64,000 nucleotides of DNA from Syntrophomonadaceae bacterium (GCA_012520725.1 JAAYNQ010000002.1:1-64000), one strand, 5' to 3'; counted from the first letter of the stretch, positions 8,854-18,763 are shown. Made by a program: numbers and translations. Notes: generated by a model not told the origin, from the sequence alone.

Positions 8854-10014
8854 CTAAAGCAGTTTGGATAACTCATGGCTCCTTTGCCTGGCCCAGCTAT
8901 CTGCTTGCAAAATGCTCTCCAGGTTCGGGTTCTTCACCAAGTCATGAACCTCCATCACCCTTTCCACCAGAATTGCTATACCAGTAAAAGGGATTTCCCC
9001 CTTTAAGAACTTATTAACTGCTACTTCATTGGCTGCATTTAGTACTGCCGGCATAGTGCCTCCAGTCTGCCCGGCCTGATAAGCCAGACCCAGAGCCGGA
9101 AATCTCAATATATCCGGGGCTTCAAAATGTAGCGCACCCAGGAGAGTCAGATCCAAATCCGCTGCTGGTGAAACCATTCGTTCCGGATAGCTCAGGGCGT
9201 ATTGTATAGGGATTCTCATGTCGTGAGATCCCAGATGAGCAAGGAACGAACCATCCACGAACTCCGCCAAAGAATGGATTATACTTTCTCTTTGTACTAC
9301 CACGTTTATTCTATCATAATTTATCCCAAATAAATGATGGGCTTCAATTACCTCCAGGCCTTTATTCATCAGGGTAGCTGAGTCCACGGTGATTTTGGGT
9401 CCCATAACCCAGGTAGGATGTTGTAAGGCCATTTCCACGGTAACCCGATCCAATCGACTTTGCTCCCAGTCCTTAAACGGGCCCCCGGAAGCAGTCAACC
9501 ATATTCTTTTTAAATATCGTTCTTCTCCTTTAATGCACTGAAACACCGCCGAGTGTTCACTATCCACCGGGATCAACTCCGCTTCATACTGCCGGGCCTG
9601 TTCCATAACTATATCACCGGCGGCTACCAGGGTTTCTTTGTTAGCCAGAGCCACCCTTTTCCCGGCCTTAAGGGCGGCCAGAGTGGGTTCAATACCAATG
9701 GCTCCGCTAAGGGCAATGACTACCAGGTCTGCAGTGGGCCAGGCGGCCAGTTGGCACAGCCCCTCCAATCCGGATAAAACCGTAGTACCTACCGCAGCCT
9801 CTTGTCTCATTTCCTTATAAGCAAGCGCATCGCCTACTGCTATTACATTGACTTGATGCTGGCGAGCCTGCTCTGCTAGCAGCTCTACCTCATCCCGGGC
9901 TGCAATTCCCAATAACTCGAATCGCTCCTTCTGCTTATCAATAACATCCAGGGTTTGCCGGCCAATAGAACCGGTAGAACCCAATACCACAACCTTTTTT
10001 TTCTCCAAGCTCAT
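8854..10014 (-). CDS. dxr: 1-deoxy-D-xylulose-5-phosphate reductoisomerase
   Basis: Dxr (IspC) makes 2-C-methyl-D-erythritol 4-phosphate, the committed step of the MEP isoprenoid pathway, using NADPH and a divalent metal. The NADPH-binding GSTGSIGRQTLDVID is at the N-terminus. The metal and substrate region follows: PVDSEHSAVFQC near 150, TASGGPF near 180, and LMNKGLEVIEAHHLF near 215. The frame opens upstream at a GTG (10029), but the ATG at 10014 has GGAGG (10026-10022) 7 bases upstream and overlaps the stop of the preceding permease gene as ATGA, so I use it (386 aa). The gap to rseP is 120 bp and holds nothing recognisable. Confidence 0.97.
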   Translation of the reverse strand: MSLEKKKVVVLGSTGSIGRQTLDVIDKQKERFELLGIAARDEVELLAEQARQHQVNVIAVGDALAYKEMRQEAAVGTTVLSGLEGLCQLAAWPTADLVVIALSGAIGIEPTLAALKAGKRVALANKETLVAAGDIVMEQARQYEAELIPVDSEHSAVFQCIKGEERYLKRIWLTASGGPFKDWEQSRLDRVTVEMALQHPTWVMGPKITVDSATLMNKGLEVIEAHHLFGINYDRINVVVQRESIIHSLAEFVDGSFLAHLGSHDMRIPIQYALSYPERMVSPAADLDLTLLGALHFEAPDILRFPALGLAYQAGQTGGTMPAVLNAANEVAVNKFLKGEIPFTGIAILVERVMEVHDLVKNPNLESILQADSWARQRSHELSKLL

Positions 10015-11129
10015 CTGTCTTGCCTCCACTTAAAGCTTTCAAATAAACCGGCCCGGTAGCAGGCAACAATAATGACTACGATTATTGGCCCTAATAGAAG
10101 TCCCACCCCACCCCAGAGTTTTAGACCAAAATAAAGAGCCATCAAGGTAATCAAAGGATGTAAGCCAATATTCTCGCCTATAATCTTAGGTTCAGTGAAC
10201 TGCCGAACCAGGGATATAAATAAATATATAGTCAACAAACCTATCCCTAATTTAGTATGGCCCAGCATAAACTCAATGAAAATCCAGGGAACAAAGAGCA
10301 AACCGGGCCCCAAAATAGGGAGCATATCCAGAAATCCTACTATCATTCCTATGGTTAGAACATAATCCACTCCCAGAATCTGTAACAAGATCATGGTTAA
10401 TACCGCGGTAATACTTATCAATATTAAATAGGCTCTCAGGAATCCCAGCAGAATCTTAACCAACTGATTAAATATCTTAGTGGTTTTACTCTGGGTATTC
10501 AGAGAAAGAAATCTATAAAGAAACTCTTTAATCAGATAACGATCACTGCTTATGAGATAAGTAGCGATGGCGGCAATCATTATAAAAGCAAACAAACCGG
10601 GCAGTAGTGAAACAGTGGCCGTTAATAAATCAATGCTGCTGCTGACCATGGAACTCAAGGTTTTTATGCTTTGCTGCAGGCTGTTGTGCAGAGCCTCCTG
10701 CACTTCTGGGGGTAGGTTAAGCTCCAAAAAAAATAGTCTTAAGTCACTGACGGCAGTCAAAAACGATTCAGTAATCCCGTCCGAGTATGAAACCAGAGTA
10801 GGAACCAGTTTCACCAGATCTTTGATTATGCGAGAAATCAACCAGGATATTATATAAAAGAAACCACCAACAAAAAGCAAGAGACTTAGGGCTACCGCCC
10901 AACCCCGCTTCATTTTGGTTTTGCGCTGCAGCCAAATGACGGCTGGTTCAATGATTACTGCCATAATTAAAGCAATTACAAATGGCAGCAATAATGATGG
11001 CAGATAAGCGAGTACCCCTCCCATCACGGGCAGTAGATAGGCAGTTACCAGATATGCAGCCAGAAGAATCAGAACCAAGATGCCCAGTTTCACCAACAGT
11101 TTTACATATCGGTTTAATTCAGGATCCAA
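10011..11129 (-). CDS. AI-2E family transporter / sporulation-type membrane protein (YtvI-like)
   Basis: Polytopic membrane protein of the AI-2E transporter (UPF0118) superfamily, about 372 aa, close to the size of Bacillus YtvI. Hydrophobic helices flank a long extracytoplasmic stretch (about 90-200). The C-terminal part has the family core GLLFVPWIFIEFMLGH, followed by EPKIIGENIGLHPLITLMALYFG. Start: TTG at 11129 has GAGGG 6 bases upstream; a longer reading from TTG 11147 lacks a good site. It lies in the cdsA-dxr interval and is coupled to dxr by a 4-base overlap. The substrate is unknown; some members export isoprenoid-related or small hydrophobic molecules, but nothing in the sequence shows that here. 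Confidence 0.8.
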   Translation of the reverse strand: MDPELNRYVKLLVKLGILVLILLAAYLVTAYLLPVMGGVLAYLPSLLLPFVIALIMAVIIEPAVIWLQRKTKMKRGWAVALSLLLFVGGFFYIISWLISRIIKDLVKLVPTLVSYSDGITESFLTAVSDLRLFFLELNLPPEVQEALHNSLQQSIKTLSSMVSSSIDLLTATVSLLPGLFAFIMIAAIATYLISSDRYLIKEFLYRFLSLNTQSKTTKIFNQLVKILLGFLRAYLILISITAVLTMILLQILGVDYVLTIGMIVGFLDMLPILGPGLLFVPWIFIEFMLGHTKLGIGLLTIYLFISLVRQFTEPKIIGENIGLHPLITLMALYFGLKLWGGVGLLLGPIIVVIIVACYRAGLFESFKWRQDR

Positions 11130-11183
11130 TACATTCCCTCTTTTCAAAAACTGTTATCGGCTATCAACCGGCAATTTGTAGGT

Positions 11184-11969
11184 CTAAACACAATAAAGAA
11201 AAAAATAATAAACCAGCGGCAGCACCATTAGAAAACTGTCAAATCTATCCAGTACACCTCCGTGTCCGGGAATGATTTTTCCGCTATCTTTAACCCCAAA
11301 ATATCGTTTCATGGCTGATATCATGAGGTCACCTATTTGTGCCATTATACTGGCACTTAAGCCTAATATCAATACATAGGCAAAATTTGTAGAGGTAATT
11401 TCTATTATACTGAAAAACAGAGCCGAGACCATCATAGACAATAGTACTGCTCCCACTGCACCTTCCCGGGTTTTCTTAGGACTTAATTCCGGAGCCAGGG
11501 TCTTATGGCCCCAAAAGCGACCGGCAAAATATCCACCGGTATCGCTGGCCCAGGTAAGCAAGAAAGCTAATACCATAATCCAAAAACGATCATCCAGATA
11601 ATAAATTCTAAAAGCAAAGCTGATAAAAAAGCCCAGGTAAAAGGCCCCATAAAAACTCAAGGCGATATCACTGATATTCAAGCCCGGATATCCAAGAATC
11701 AAAAATATGGCCATTAATAGCATTATCAACAGCAAAGCCGGGAGTAAATAGGAAGTATCCGCAGCTTGTAACATAATTATAAGCAAAAGCAGATAACCCG
11801 GAATATACTGGGGACTATAGCCCTTGACCGACATCATGCGATAGTATTCAAACAAAGCTATTATTCCCAGGAGGATAAAAAAGCCCCACCAATAATAAGC
11901 GCCCAGGTAAAGTATGCTTAATAATAAAGGTATACCGATTACTGCGCTAAATATTCTTACTTTTAACAT
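11184..11969 (-). CDS. cdsA: Phosphatidate cytidylyltransferase
   Basis: Integral membrane enzyme that makes CDP-diacylglycerol from phosphatidate and CTP, the branch point to all acidic phospholipids. The CDP-alcohol signature is complete near the C-terminus: SAMKRYFGVKDSGKIIPGHG followed by GVLDRFDS. The N-terminal two thirds is a series of hydrophobic helices. The length of 261 aa is usual. The start overlaps the end of uppS by 23 bp, so the two are translationally linked, as in most bacteria (frr-uppS-cdsA). Confidence 0.96.
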   Translation of the reverse strand: MLKVRIFSAVIGIPLLLSILYLGAYYWWGFFILLGIIALFEYYRMMSVKGYSPQYIPGYLLLLIIMLQAADTSYLLPALLLIMLLMAIFLILGYPGLNISDIALSFYGAFYLGFFISFAFRIYYLDDRFWIMVLAFLLTWASDTGGYFAGRFWGHKTLAPELSPKKTREGAVGAVLLSMMVSALFFSIIEITSTNFAYVLILGLSASIMAQIGDLMISAMKRYFGVKDSGKIIPGHGGVLDRFDSFLMVLPLVYYFFLYCV

Positions 11970-12720
11970 TTTTCCCTTCCTGCTTGGAGTTGTTTAAGCC
12001 CCCAAACCTGCGATCCCTTTTAGCATAATCACTAATCGCCTGCAATAGGTGCTCCCGGGTAAACTCAGGCCAGCTTACATCAGTAATCCACAGTTCGGTA
12101 TAAGCCACTTGCCATAAAAGAAAATTGCTCAGCCTAAATTCACCAGCGGTTCTGATAAGCAAATCAGGATCAGGTAGATCATGAGTATATAAATACTTGG
12201 AAAACAGGTCTTCATCCAAATCATCGATATTGACCCGACCCTCCAGCAAATCCCGACCCCAACTCTTTACCCCCCGCACAATCTCTGGACGACTACCGTA
12301 ATTTATGGCCAGATTAAAGGCCATAGCTTGATTATTTCGGGTAAGTTCTATAGCTCTTTCAATCTCTTTTACACATTTTGGAGGCAGAGAATAATAGTCC
12401 CCCCAAACATTAATCTTTATATTGTTTTCGTGCAGTTCCTGAAGTTCCCGGTTTAAGAATTCTATCAAGAGATCCATAAGATAACTTACTTCACTTTTAG
12501 GCCGTCTCCAATTTTCTGTAGAAAAAGCATAAAGGGTCAGGGCCTGCACCTTAATCTCAATACAGGCCTCAACTACCCGTTTAATTGCCTTCATCCCTTC
12601 TCTATGTCCCATGGTTCTAGGCAATAAGCGCTTACTGGCCCACCTGCCATTTCCATCCATAATGATAGCAATATGACGAGGTAAATTTTCAAAGCCAGTA
12701 GCATTTTCTTTCTTATGCAT
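11947..12720 (-). CDS. uppS: Isoprenyl transferase (undecaprenyl diphosphate synthase)
   Basis: Cis-prenyltransferase that makes undecaprenyl diphosphate, the lipid carrier for peptidoglycan. The signature HIAIIMDGNGRWA lies near residue 17, with TLYAFSTENWRRP near 65. The C-terminal RTAGEFRLSNFLLWQ and ELWITDVSWPEF are family-typical. The frame is open to 12867, but the ATG at 12720 has AAGGG at good distance and gives the usual length (257 aa); the upstream extension does not resemble the family. The usual loop sequence is RTxGExRxSNFLLWQ, so the active site looks intact. Confidence 0.96.
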   Translation of the reverse strand: MHKKENATGFENLPRHIAIIMDGNGRWASKRLLPRTMGHREGMKAIKRVVEACIEIKVQALTLYAFSTENWRRPKSEVSYLMDLLIEFLNRELQELHENNIKINVWGDYYSLPPKCVKEIERAIELTRNNQAMAFNLAINYGSRPEIVRGVKSWGRDLLEGRVNIDDLDEDLFSKYLYTHDLPDPDLLIRTAGEFRLSNFLLWQVAYTELWITDVSWPEFTREHLLQAISDYAKRDRRFGGLNNSKQEGKNVKSKNI

Positions 12721-12823
12721 ACCATCCCTTCTCTCGCCCAAACTATAATACCCCCTAAAATGGGGGCATATGGATACCATTATAAATATAGGTAAAAGAT
12801 AGCGCAATCTAAATTCATGAGCA

Positions 12824-13381
12824 TTATACTTCCATAATTTCTTTTTCCTTGGCCTGTAATATCCCATCCACTTTTTTCACATACTTATCAGTGAATTTTT
12901 GGATTTCATCCATACCTTTTTTGCTTTCATCTTCAGAAAGCAGTTTTTCTTTTTCACTCATCTTGATCATGTCATTGGAGTCCCGACGTATATTACGAAT
13001 CGCTACTTTAGTCTCTTCGCCCTTTTTCTTGACTACCTTTACCAAATCCTTTCTCCTCTCCTCGGTCAGCTGGGGTATGGCAATACGAATAAGATTGCCA
13101 TCATTAGATGGGGTTACCCCCAGGTCGGATTTAAATATGGCTTTTTCAATAGCCGGAATAATACTCTTATCCCAGGGCTGTATAACTAAGAGTCTGGCCT
13201 CAGGTACGGTAATATTGCCCAATTGATTGATGGGGGTAGCTTCCCCATAATAATCAACCATAATCTTTTCAACCATAGCCGGATTAGCCCTTCCCGCCCT
13301 CAGGGTGGAAAGGTCCTTGGTCAGGAACTCAATACTCTTTTGCATCTTTTCTTCAGCATCACGCAAAATATCTTTTATCAT
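12824..13381 (-). CDS. frr: Ribosome recycling factor
   Basis: RRF splits post-termination ribosomes together with EF-G. At 185 aa it has the exact family length. Family features: DLSTLRAGRANPAMVEKI near residue 23, YYGEATPINQLGNITVPEAR, and KKKGEETKVAIRNIRRD near 130. ATG start with GGGAGG 8 bases upstream, 4 bp after the pyrH stop. It belongs to the rpsB-tsf-pyrH-frr translation operon. Confidence 0.98.
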   Translation of the reverse strand: MIKDILRDAEEKMQKSIEFLTKDLSTLRAGRANPAMVEKIMVDYYGEATPINQLGNITVPEARLLVIQPWDKSIIPAIEKAIFKSDLGVTPSNDGNLIRIAIPQLTEERRKDLVKVVKKKGEETKVAIRNIRRDSNDMIKMSEKEKLLSEDESKKGMDEIQKFTDKYVKKVDGILQAKEKEIMEV

Positions 13382-13385
13382 TGTA

Positions 13386-14102
13386 TTACCTCCCTACGTA
13401 GGTGCCAATTCTTTCGCCCATAACCGCCTTAAGAATATTCCCGTATTTGGTTAAATCAAACACAATTATCGGTATATTGTTCTCCATACATAGCGAGGCC
13501 GCGGTGGAATCCATTACACCCAATCCCTTGTTGATAACCTCTATATACTCCAGGAAATTATATTTGATTGCTCCCGGATTATGGACTGGATCAGAATCGT
13601 ATACTCCATCTACTTTCTTGGCCATTAGTATGGCCTCTGCTTCTATCTCCGCAGACCTCAAAGCCGCAGCAGTATCAGTAGAAAAATAGGGGTTGCCGGT
13701 CCCCCCTGCAAAAATAACCACCCGGCCTTTTTCCAGATGACGAATTGCTCGACGCCTGATATAGGGCTCCGCTACTTCCTTCATTTCAATGGCAGACATA
13801 ACCCGGGTAGGCATGTTGAGCTGTTCCAAGGCATCCTGCAAGGCCAGCGAATTTATTACCGTAGCCAACATCCCCATATAATCTGCAGTAGCTCTATCCA
13901 TGCCCTTGGCGCTGCCGGCAACGCCACGCCAAATGTTGCCTCCACCAACTACGATCCCGGTTTCGACTCCCTTTTCTACTACTTCGACTACCTGTTTGGA
14001 TATATCAGTAATAATCTCATGATTGATGCCGTAGCCGTCTTTTCCAGCCAGAGCTTCGCCACTGAGTTTTAGTACCACCCGCCTATATGGACCAGCTTGC
14101 AA
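13386..14102 (-). CDS. pyrH: Uridylate kinase
   Basis: Bacterial-type UMP kinase of the amino-acid-kinase fold; it phosphorylates UMP to UDP for pyrimidine nucleotide synthesis. Visible: [13 protein letters not shown] at the N-terminus, [11 protein letters not shown] near 50, and the C-terminal [19 protein letters not shown]. Length 238 aa, normal. TTG start with GGAGG 9 bases upstream. It sits 24 bp after tsf and 4 bp before frr. Confidence 0.97.
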   Translation of the reverse strand: MQAGPYRRVVLKLSGEALAGKDGYGINHEIITDISKQVVEVVEKGVETGIVVGGGNIWRGVAGSAKGMDRATADYMGMLATVINSLALQDALEQLNMPTRVMSAIEMKEVAEPYIRRRAIRHLEKGRVVIFAGGTGNPYFSTDTAAALRSAEIEAEAILMAKKVDGVYDSDPVHNPGAIKYNFLEYIEVINKGLGVMDSTAASLCMENNIPIIVFDLTKYGNILKAVMGERIGTYVGR

Positions 14103-14126
14103 AATATAACCTCCTAGATTAAAAGC

Positions 14127-14774
14127 CTATTTTAATTGGGCCATGACCTCAGCTACAAAATCATTATCTTTTTTCTCAATTCCTTCTCCCACCTCATAAC
14201 GGGCAAATCGTCTGATGTTAATGTTCTCACCAATTTTGGCTACACTCTCATGTATAAGTTGTTCTACAGTGATATCAGGATCTTTGATAAAAGCCTGTTC
14301 CAGGAGACAGTTTTCCTTATAATACTTCTCTATTCTTCCTTCTACCATCTTTTCAATTATTTTTTCCGGTTTACCCTCTTCCAGGGCTTGAGCCCGAAGT
14401 ACAGCTTTTTCCCGTTCGATTTCATTATCTGGAACATCAGTCCGGCTTACATATTCCGGTTTGGCAGCTGCAATCTGCATGGCAATATCATGCACCAATT
14501 GTTGGAATTGATCGGTTTTAGCTACAAAATCGGTCTCACAATTGACTTCTACTAAAACTCCAATTCTTCCTCCGCCATGAATATACGAAGCCACTACTCC
14601 TTCACTGGCAATTCGGCCGGCTTTTTTAGCTGCCTTGGCCAAACCTTTGGTTCTCAATTCATCTATAGCTTTTTCCATATCCCCTGCCGTAGCTACCAGA
14701 GCGTTTTTACAATCCATCATACCGGCTCCGGTCCTTTCCCGCAGTTCTTTAACCATTGCTGCTGTAATATTCAC
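14127..14774 (-). CDS. tsf: Translation elongation factor Ts (short form)
   Basis: EF-Ts regenerates EF-Tu-GTP. The N-terminal module [19 protein letters not shown] is classic. The core contains [26 protein letters not shown] around residue 62-87 (given here as the motif region), and the C-terminal [16 protein letters not shown] closes it. At 215 aa it is the short Firmicute form, like that of Thermus, with only one core subdomain. GTG start with GGAGG 8 bases upstream. It follows rpsB and a weak hairpin. Confidence 0.97.
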   Translation of the reverse strand: MNITAAMVKELRERTGAGMMDCKNALVATAGDMEKAIDELRTKGLAKAAKKAGRIASEGVVASYIHGGGRIGVLVEVNCETDFVAKTDQFQQLVHDIAMQIAAAKPEYVSRTDVPDNEIEREKAVLRAQALEEGKPEKIIEKMVEGRIEKYYKENCLLEQAFIKDPDITVEQLIHESVAKIGENINIRRFARYEVGEGIEKKDNDFVAEVMAQLK

Positions 14775-14840
14775 TAATACAACCTCCTAATCATCGGATT
14801 ATTACAATATAGTAATATAGTATAGTAACAGGCTGGATAG

Positions 14841-14865
14841 AAAAAAGGGAACATAAGCCCCCTTT
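14841..14865 (-). terminator. Weak hairpin between rpsB and tsf
   Basis: On the minus strand AAAGGG pairs with CCCTTT across a 10-base loop, followed by a run of T. It lies directly after the rpsB stop and before tsf. It looks like a leaky intrinsic terminator that would lower tsf expression relative to rpsB; this is inference from shape and position. Confidence 0.45.
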
Positions 14866-14868
14866 ATT

Positions 14869-15567
14869 TTAAGCAGTAACCTGTTCTCCCTGCCTGCCTT
14901 CCAATACCGCATCGGCTATGCGCGAGGAAATCAGTTTTACAGCCCTGATGGCATCATCATTGCCGGGAATCACATAATCTATCTCGTCCGGATCACAATT
15001 AGTGTCCACAATAGCAACCACTGGTATATTAAGCTTACGCGCTTCTGCCACCGCAATTTTTTCTTTCCTTGGATCCACTACAAACACAGCCCCGGGCAAC
15101 TTATCCATATCCTTTATGCCACCTAAAAAGCGCTCTAATCTTTCTTTCTCATTGAGAAGACGGGCCACCTCTTTTTTGGTCAAGACATCCATAGCGCCGC
15201 TTTCTTCCATCTGTTCCAGCTGTTTCAAACGCAGTACTCTTTGACGAATAGTCTTGTAGTTGGTAAGCATTCCACCCAACCAGCGCTGATTTACAAAGTG
15301 CATCCCACAGCGACGAGCTTCTTCCTTGATGGTTTCCTGGGCTTGCTTTTTGGTCCCGACAAAAAGAACACTTTTTCCATCGGCCACGGTGTTTTTAATA
15401 AAAGCATAGGCCTCATCAAACTTCTTCACCGTTTGCTGCAGATCAATAATATAAATCCCATTGCGCTCCATATAAATATAGGTAGCCATCTTGGGATTCC
15501 ACCTGCGGGTTTGATGACCAAAGTGAACTCCTGCTTCCAGCAATTGCTTCATAGTAATAACTGACAT
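14869..15567 (-). CDS. rpsB: 30S ribosomal protein S2
   Basis: S2 binds the 30S subunit late and helps recruit S1. Visible family signatures: [20 protein letters not shown] at the N-terminus, [25 protein letters not shown] near 92-105, and [20 protein letters not shown] near 184. Length 232 aa. ATG start with AAAGGAGG. It is the first gene of an operon that runs on to tsf, pyrH and frr, driven by the promoter at 15672-15701. Confidence 0.98.
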   Translation of the reverse strand: MSVITMKQLLEAGVHFGHQTRRWNPKMATYIYMERNGIYIIDLQQTVKKFDEAYAFIKNTVADGKSVLFVGTKKQAQETIKEEARRCGMHFVNQRWLGGMLTNYKTIRQRVLRLKQLEQMEESGAMDVLTKKEVARLLNEKERLERFLGGIKDMDKLPGAVFVVDPRKEKIAVAEARKLNIPVVAIVDTNCDPDEIDYVIPGNDDAIRAVKLISSRIADAVLEGRQGEQVTA

Positions 15568-15671
15568 TATTATCCTCCTTTTAGTTTTTCCTCCGCTATT
15601 TCATTCCAACCGGCAAACTTACGGCAAGCACTAACCAGTCAGTCCCATAGCGTGTGTATTTACCAAAAATT

Positions 15672-15701
15672 AATATACCATAAGCATTGCTTTAAGTGCA
15701 A
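15672..15701 (-). promoter_or_regulatory. Predicted sigma-A promoter of the rpsB operon
   Basis: Minus strand: TTGCAC at 15701-15696, an 18-base spacer ending in TGG, then TATATT at 15677-15672. The -10 element is strong and extended (TGn), while the -35 is only partial. It lies about 100 bp upstream of rpsB, downstream of the codY terminator, so it would start the rpsB transcript near 15665. Confidence 0.55.
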
Positions 15702-15711
15702 GAAGATATAC

Positions 15712-15735
15712 AAAAAAGCAGCTTTTTGGCTTCTT
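15712..15735 (-). terminator. Second hairpin after codY, just upstream of the rpsB promoter
   Basis: Minus strand AAGAAGC and GCTGCTT pair with one mismatch around an A-rich loop and run into six Ts. It sits between the main codY terminator and the rpsB promoter and could act as a backup terminator. The stem is short and imperfect. Confidence 0.35.
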
Positions 15736-15807
15736 TATTGATTCCCCTACCCAGGTAAATATATCAGGGCTTTAAGGACTAAATACCGGTTCCCGGAAGG
15801 GTGTAGC

Positions 15808-15838
15808 AAAAAAAAGGCCAACCTTATTGTGGTCAACC
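15808..15838 (-). terminator. Intrinsic terminator after codY
   Basis: Minus strand GGTTGACC pairs with GGTTGGCC (8 pairs, including G-U wobbles) around a 7-base loop and is followed by eight Ts (15815-15808). It lies 25 bp after the codY stop and ends the dprA-to-codY transcription unit. Confidence 0.75.
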
Positions 15839-15863
15839 TCATTAAAATTTATATGTATTTTAT

Positions 15864-16646
15864 CTATTTTCTCAACTCCTCCAATAAATGGTCGTTGAGG
15901 ATTTTTATATAGGTGCCTTTCATCCCTAAGGATCTGGACTCTATAACTCCAGCACTCTCAAATTTCCTCAGGGCACTGACTATAACCGAGCGGGTTATAC
16001 CCACCTGGTCGGCTATGCGACTGGCCACCAGCAATCCTTCAGTACCGTCCAATTCATCCAGAATATGCTCTATGGCCCCCCTTTCCGAAAAGGACAGGGT
16101 AGCCAGGGCTATCTGTACTGATGCCTTTTTACGCGCCTGTTCCTCAATCCGTTCAGATATCATGCGCATTATCTCATTAGCTACTACTATTGCTCCGTAT
16201 TCAGATAGAACTATATCCTCATCGCTAAACCCTTCATTCTCTTTCATTAAGATAAGGGTCCCAATTCTCTTGGCACCGCCAAATACCGGGGTTATGGACC
16301 AAAAACGATCAGAGCAATTACAATCACCTTCATTATAATAAAACAAGCATTTGCGCCCTGGCTCCAGGGTTACATTGGTCTGGGTTTCCTGAATATTATT
16401 GAACTCCTGATTAAAACTTTCCGGAAATCGTTCCACATAGCTCTTAAGTTCTTCAATACCCGTACAGGGCGATTTATCATTAAAGGCATATCCAGTCAGC
16501 TGACCGCGACGACCGAATATAAACACACTGCATTCCAGGTTGGATGCCATGACCTCAGCGATTTCAAAAAAGTTAACCGGGTTTCCTCCTATTTTCTGTA
16601 GTGTTTTGTTGATTGAACGGGATTTTTCTAGTAAAGCCTTTGCCAC
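15864..16646 (-). CDS. codY: GTP-sensing transcriptional pleiotropic repressor CodY
   Basis: CodY senses branched-chain amino acids and GTP and represses nutrient-acquisition, motility and sporulation genes in rich conditions. Visible: an N-terminal GAF-type sensor domain (FFEIAEVMASNLECSVFIFGRRG, residues roughly 26-48); a linker helix AIVVANEIMRMISER near 150; and the C-terminal winged helix with IADQVGITRSVIVSALRKFESAG near 207. Length 260 aa, as in Bacillus. GTG start with AGGAGG. It closes the xerC-hslV-hslU-codY cluster, the same order as Bacillus codV-clpQ-clpY-codY, with a 13-bp gap to hslU. Confidence 0.97.
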   Translation of the reverse strand: MAKALLEKSRSINKTLQKIGGNPVNFFEIAEVMASNLECSVFIFGRRGQLTGYAFNDKSPCTGIEELKSYVERFPESFNQEFNNIQETQTNVTLEPGRKCLFYYNEGDCNCSDRFWSITPVFGGAKRIGTLILMKENEGFSDEDIVLSEYGAIVVANEIMRMISERIEEQARKKASVQIALATLSFSERGAIEHILDELDGTEGLLVASRIADQVGITRSVIVSALRKFESAGVIESRSLGMKGTYIKILNDHLLEELRK

Positions 16647-16659
16647 CTATATTTACCTC

Positions 16660-18060
16660 CTACAATATATATCTGCTCAGATCATCATCTTTCAAGATGG
16701 GTTCCAATCTTTTATGAACATAGGATTTGTCTATTGTTATCTCCTGTCCCAGCATTTCTGGGGCATAAAACATAAGCTCCTCCAATACTTTTTCCATAAC
16801 CGTATGAAGTCGTCTGGCACCTATATTCTCAGTTTTTGCATTAACTGTATAAGCTACTTCTGCCAAATAGGCTATGGCGTCCTCGGTGAAATCAATCTTG
16901 ACCCCCTCAGTTGATAATAAGGCTGAATATTGCTTTATAAGAGAATTATGAGGCTCAGTAAGGATTCGGATCAGGTCTTTTTCACTTAAGCTATCCAGCT
17001 CCACCCTTATAGGGAACCTGCCCTGCAATTCCGGAATCAGGTCCGATGGTTTGCTGGTGTGAAAAGCCCCAGCCGCTATAAAGAGAATATGATCTGTTTT
17101 CACTGGTCCGTATTTGCTAGTAACCGTTGCCCCCTCCACAATGGGCAAAATGTCCCTTTGGACCCCTCCCCGGGATACATCAGGTCCATAGGAATTGTCC
17201 TTTCCGGCTATTTTGTCAATTTCATCCAGGAATATAATGCCGTCCTGTTCTGCTCTCTCGATGGCCAGTCTATAGACCTCATCCATGTCTATCAATTGTT
17301 GAGCTTCTTCCGCAGTGAGTATTTTACGGGCTTCAGCTATGCTGAGTTTTTTCCTCTTCTTTTTTTTAGGCAGCATATTGCCGAACATATCCTGAAGATT
17401 GACACCCATCTCCTCCACCCCGGATCCGGAAATTATTTCCATGAAGGAAGGACCTTTCTCCTCCACTTCTATCTCAATGATCTCATCTTCCATTTCCAGA
17501 CGATTTACTTTTTGTTTAAGTATTTCCCTTTGCTGCTGAATTTGCCTGCGTCGGGGTTCATCTTCCTCCAAGGTCTCAGAACTGTTGGCAGCCGAACCCA
17601 AAAACAACTCCAGCGGATTATTAGGAATCCTTTTCTTTTTCTGGGGCAAGGGAAGAATATAGTCAACTATCCGCTCTTCGGCCATCGCTTTCGCTTTGTC
17701 TTCCACCTCCTCCAACTTTTCTTGTTTAACCATGCGAATCGAAGTTTCCAGCAGATCCCTAATCATTGAATCTACATCCCGACCTACATAACCGATCTCA
17801 GTAAATTTACTTGCTTCCACCTTTATGAAGGGCGCTTTTACCATTTTGGCCAATCTGCGCGCTATTTCTGTTTTGCCCACTCCGGTGGAACCAATCATAA
17901 TAATATTTTTTGGATATATCTCTTCCCGCAAGTCGCTGGCCAGCTTCTTGCGGCGGTATCGATTGCGCAAAGCAATGGCTACTGCTTTTTTGGCTTCCTT
18001 TTGTCCGATAATATGCTTATCCAGTTCGGCTACTATTTCCCTGGGAGTCAATTGATACAG
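16660..18060 (-). CDS. hslU: ATP-dependent protease ATPase subunit HslU (ClpY)
   Basis: AAA+ unfoldase that feeds substrates to the HslV peptidase. Walker A is GSTGVGKTE near residue 54; Walker B is [10 protein letters not shown] near 248; an intermediate I-domain rich in charged residues spans about 115-235; the C-terminal LSRYIL tail docks into HslV. Start: TTG 18051 (463 aa) has its nearest Shine-Dalgarno 17 bases away, but in-frame CTG at 18060 has GGAGG exactly 8 bases upstream and gives an N-terminus YQLTPREIV that fits the family. I therefore extend to CTG (466 aa). The 169-bp gap to hslV contains only a weak dyad. Confidence 0.95.
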   Translation of the reverse strand: MYQLTPREIVAELDKHIIGQKEAKKAVAIALRNRYRRKKLASDLREEIYPKNIIMIGSTGVGKTEIARRLAKMVKAPFIKVEASKFTEIGYVGRDVDSMIRDLLETSIRMVKQEKLEEVEDKAKAMAEERIVDYILPLPQKKKRIPNNPLELFLGSAANSSETLEEDEPRRRQIQQQREILKQKVNRLEMEDEIIEIEVEEKGPSFMEIISGSGVEEMGVNLQDMFGNMLPKKKKRKKLSIAEARKILTAEEAQQLIDMDEVYRLAIERAEQDGIIFLDEIDKIAGKDNSYGPDVSRGGVQRDILPIVEGATVTSKYGPVKTDHILFIAAGAFHTSKPSDLIPELQGRFPIRVELDSLSEKDLIRILTEPHNSLIKQYSALLSTEGVKIDFTEDAIAYLAEVAYTVNAKTENIGARRLHTVMEKVLEELMFYAPEMLGQEITIDKSYVHKRLEPILKDDDLSRYIL

Positions 18061-18229
18061 GGTTGATTCCTCCTTACTAATGCTTTTACTAAAGGGTTAT
18101 ACAGTCTTAGTGAATAACCGTTCTATCATTCATTTATAATAATGCTCCACTTACTGGCTGGCTAAGCCCCTACCCAAGCCAGTCCAGCTGAAAAGCTATC
18201 CGATCCATAATGTTTATCGTATAAACTAC

Positions 18230-18763
18230 TTAATTGAGCTCTTCCACCGTAATTTGTTGGTTAGTAAAAATACAAATCTCCGCTGCTATCAGCATAGCTT
18301 GTTCTACTATTTCCCTGGCACTTAAATTGCTGTAACGATATAAGGCCCGGGCAGCCGCTAAAGCATAACTGCCTCCAGAGCCGATGGCGATTATCCCATC
18401 ATCAGGCTCGATCAATTCGCCGCTGCCGGAAATTACAAACATTTTTTCCCGATCAGCTACAATCAACAAGGCTTCCAGCTGCCGTAATATCCGGTCTGAT
18501 CTCCATTCCTTGGCCAGTTCCACTGCAGCCCGGGTCATATTACCCCCATATTCTTTAAGCCGGTCCTCAAATTTGCCAAAAAGAGTAAAAGCATCCGCTA
18601 CCGAACCGGCGAACCCAGCTAGGACCTGGCCTTCATAGAGCCGGCGGATCTTGTTGGCATGATGCTTCATTACTGTATTCTGCCCCAATGTTACCTGACC
18701 ATCACCGGCAATGGCGGTTTGGCCATCTCTCCTCACTGCTAATATAGTAGTTGCTTTAAACAT
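18230..18763 (-). CDS. hslV: ATP-dependent protease peptidase subunit HslV (ClpQ)
   Basis: Proteasome-like peptidase that forms a double hexamer with HslU. The mature N-terminal nucleophile is Thr. Here the protein begins [15 protein letters not shown], so a 4-residue propeptide (MFKA) must be removed to expose Thr5, as in Thermotoga HslV, rather than only Met as in E. coli. Conserved [22 protein letters not shown] and [16 protein letters not shown] are present. Length 177 aa. It starts 2 bp after xerC and precedes hslU. Confidence 0.96.
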   Translation of the reverse strand: MFKATTILAVRRDGQTAIAGDGQVTLGQNTVMKHHANKIRRLYEGQVLAGFAGSVADAFTLFGKFEDRLKEYGGNMTRAAVELAKEWRSDRILRQLEALLIVADREKMFVISGSGELIEPDDGIIAIGSGGSYALAAARALYRYSNLSAREIVEQAMLIAAEICIFTNQQITVEELN

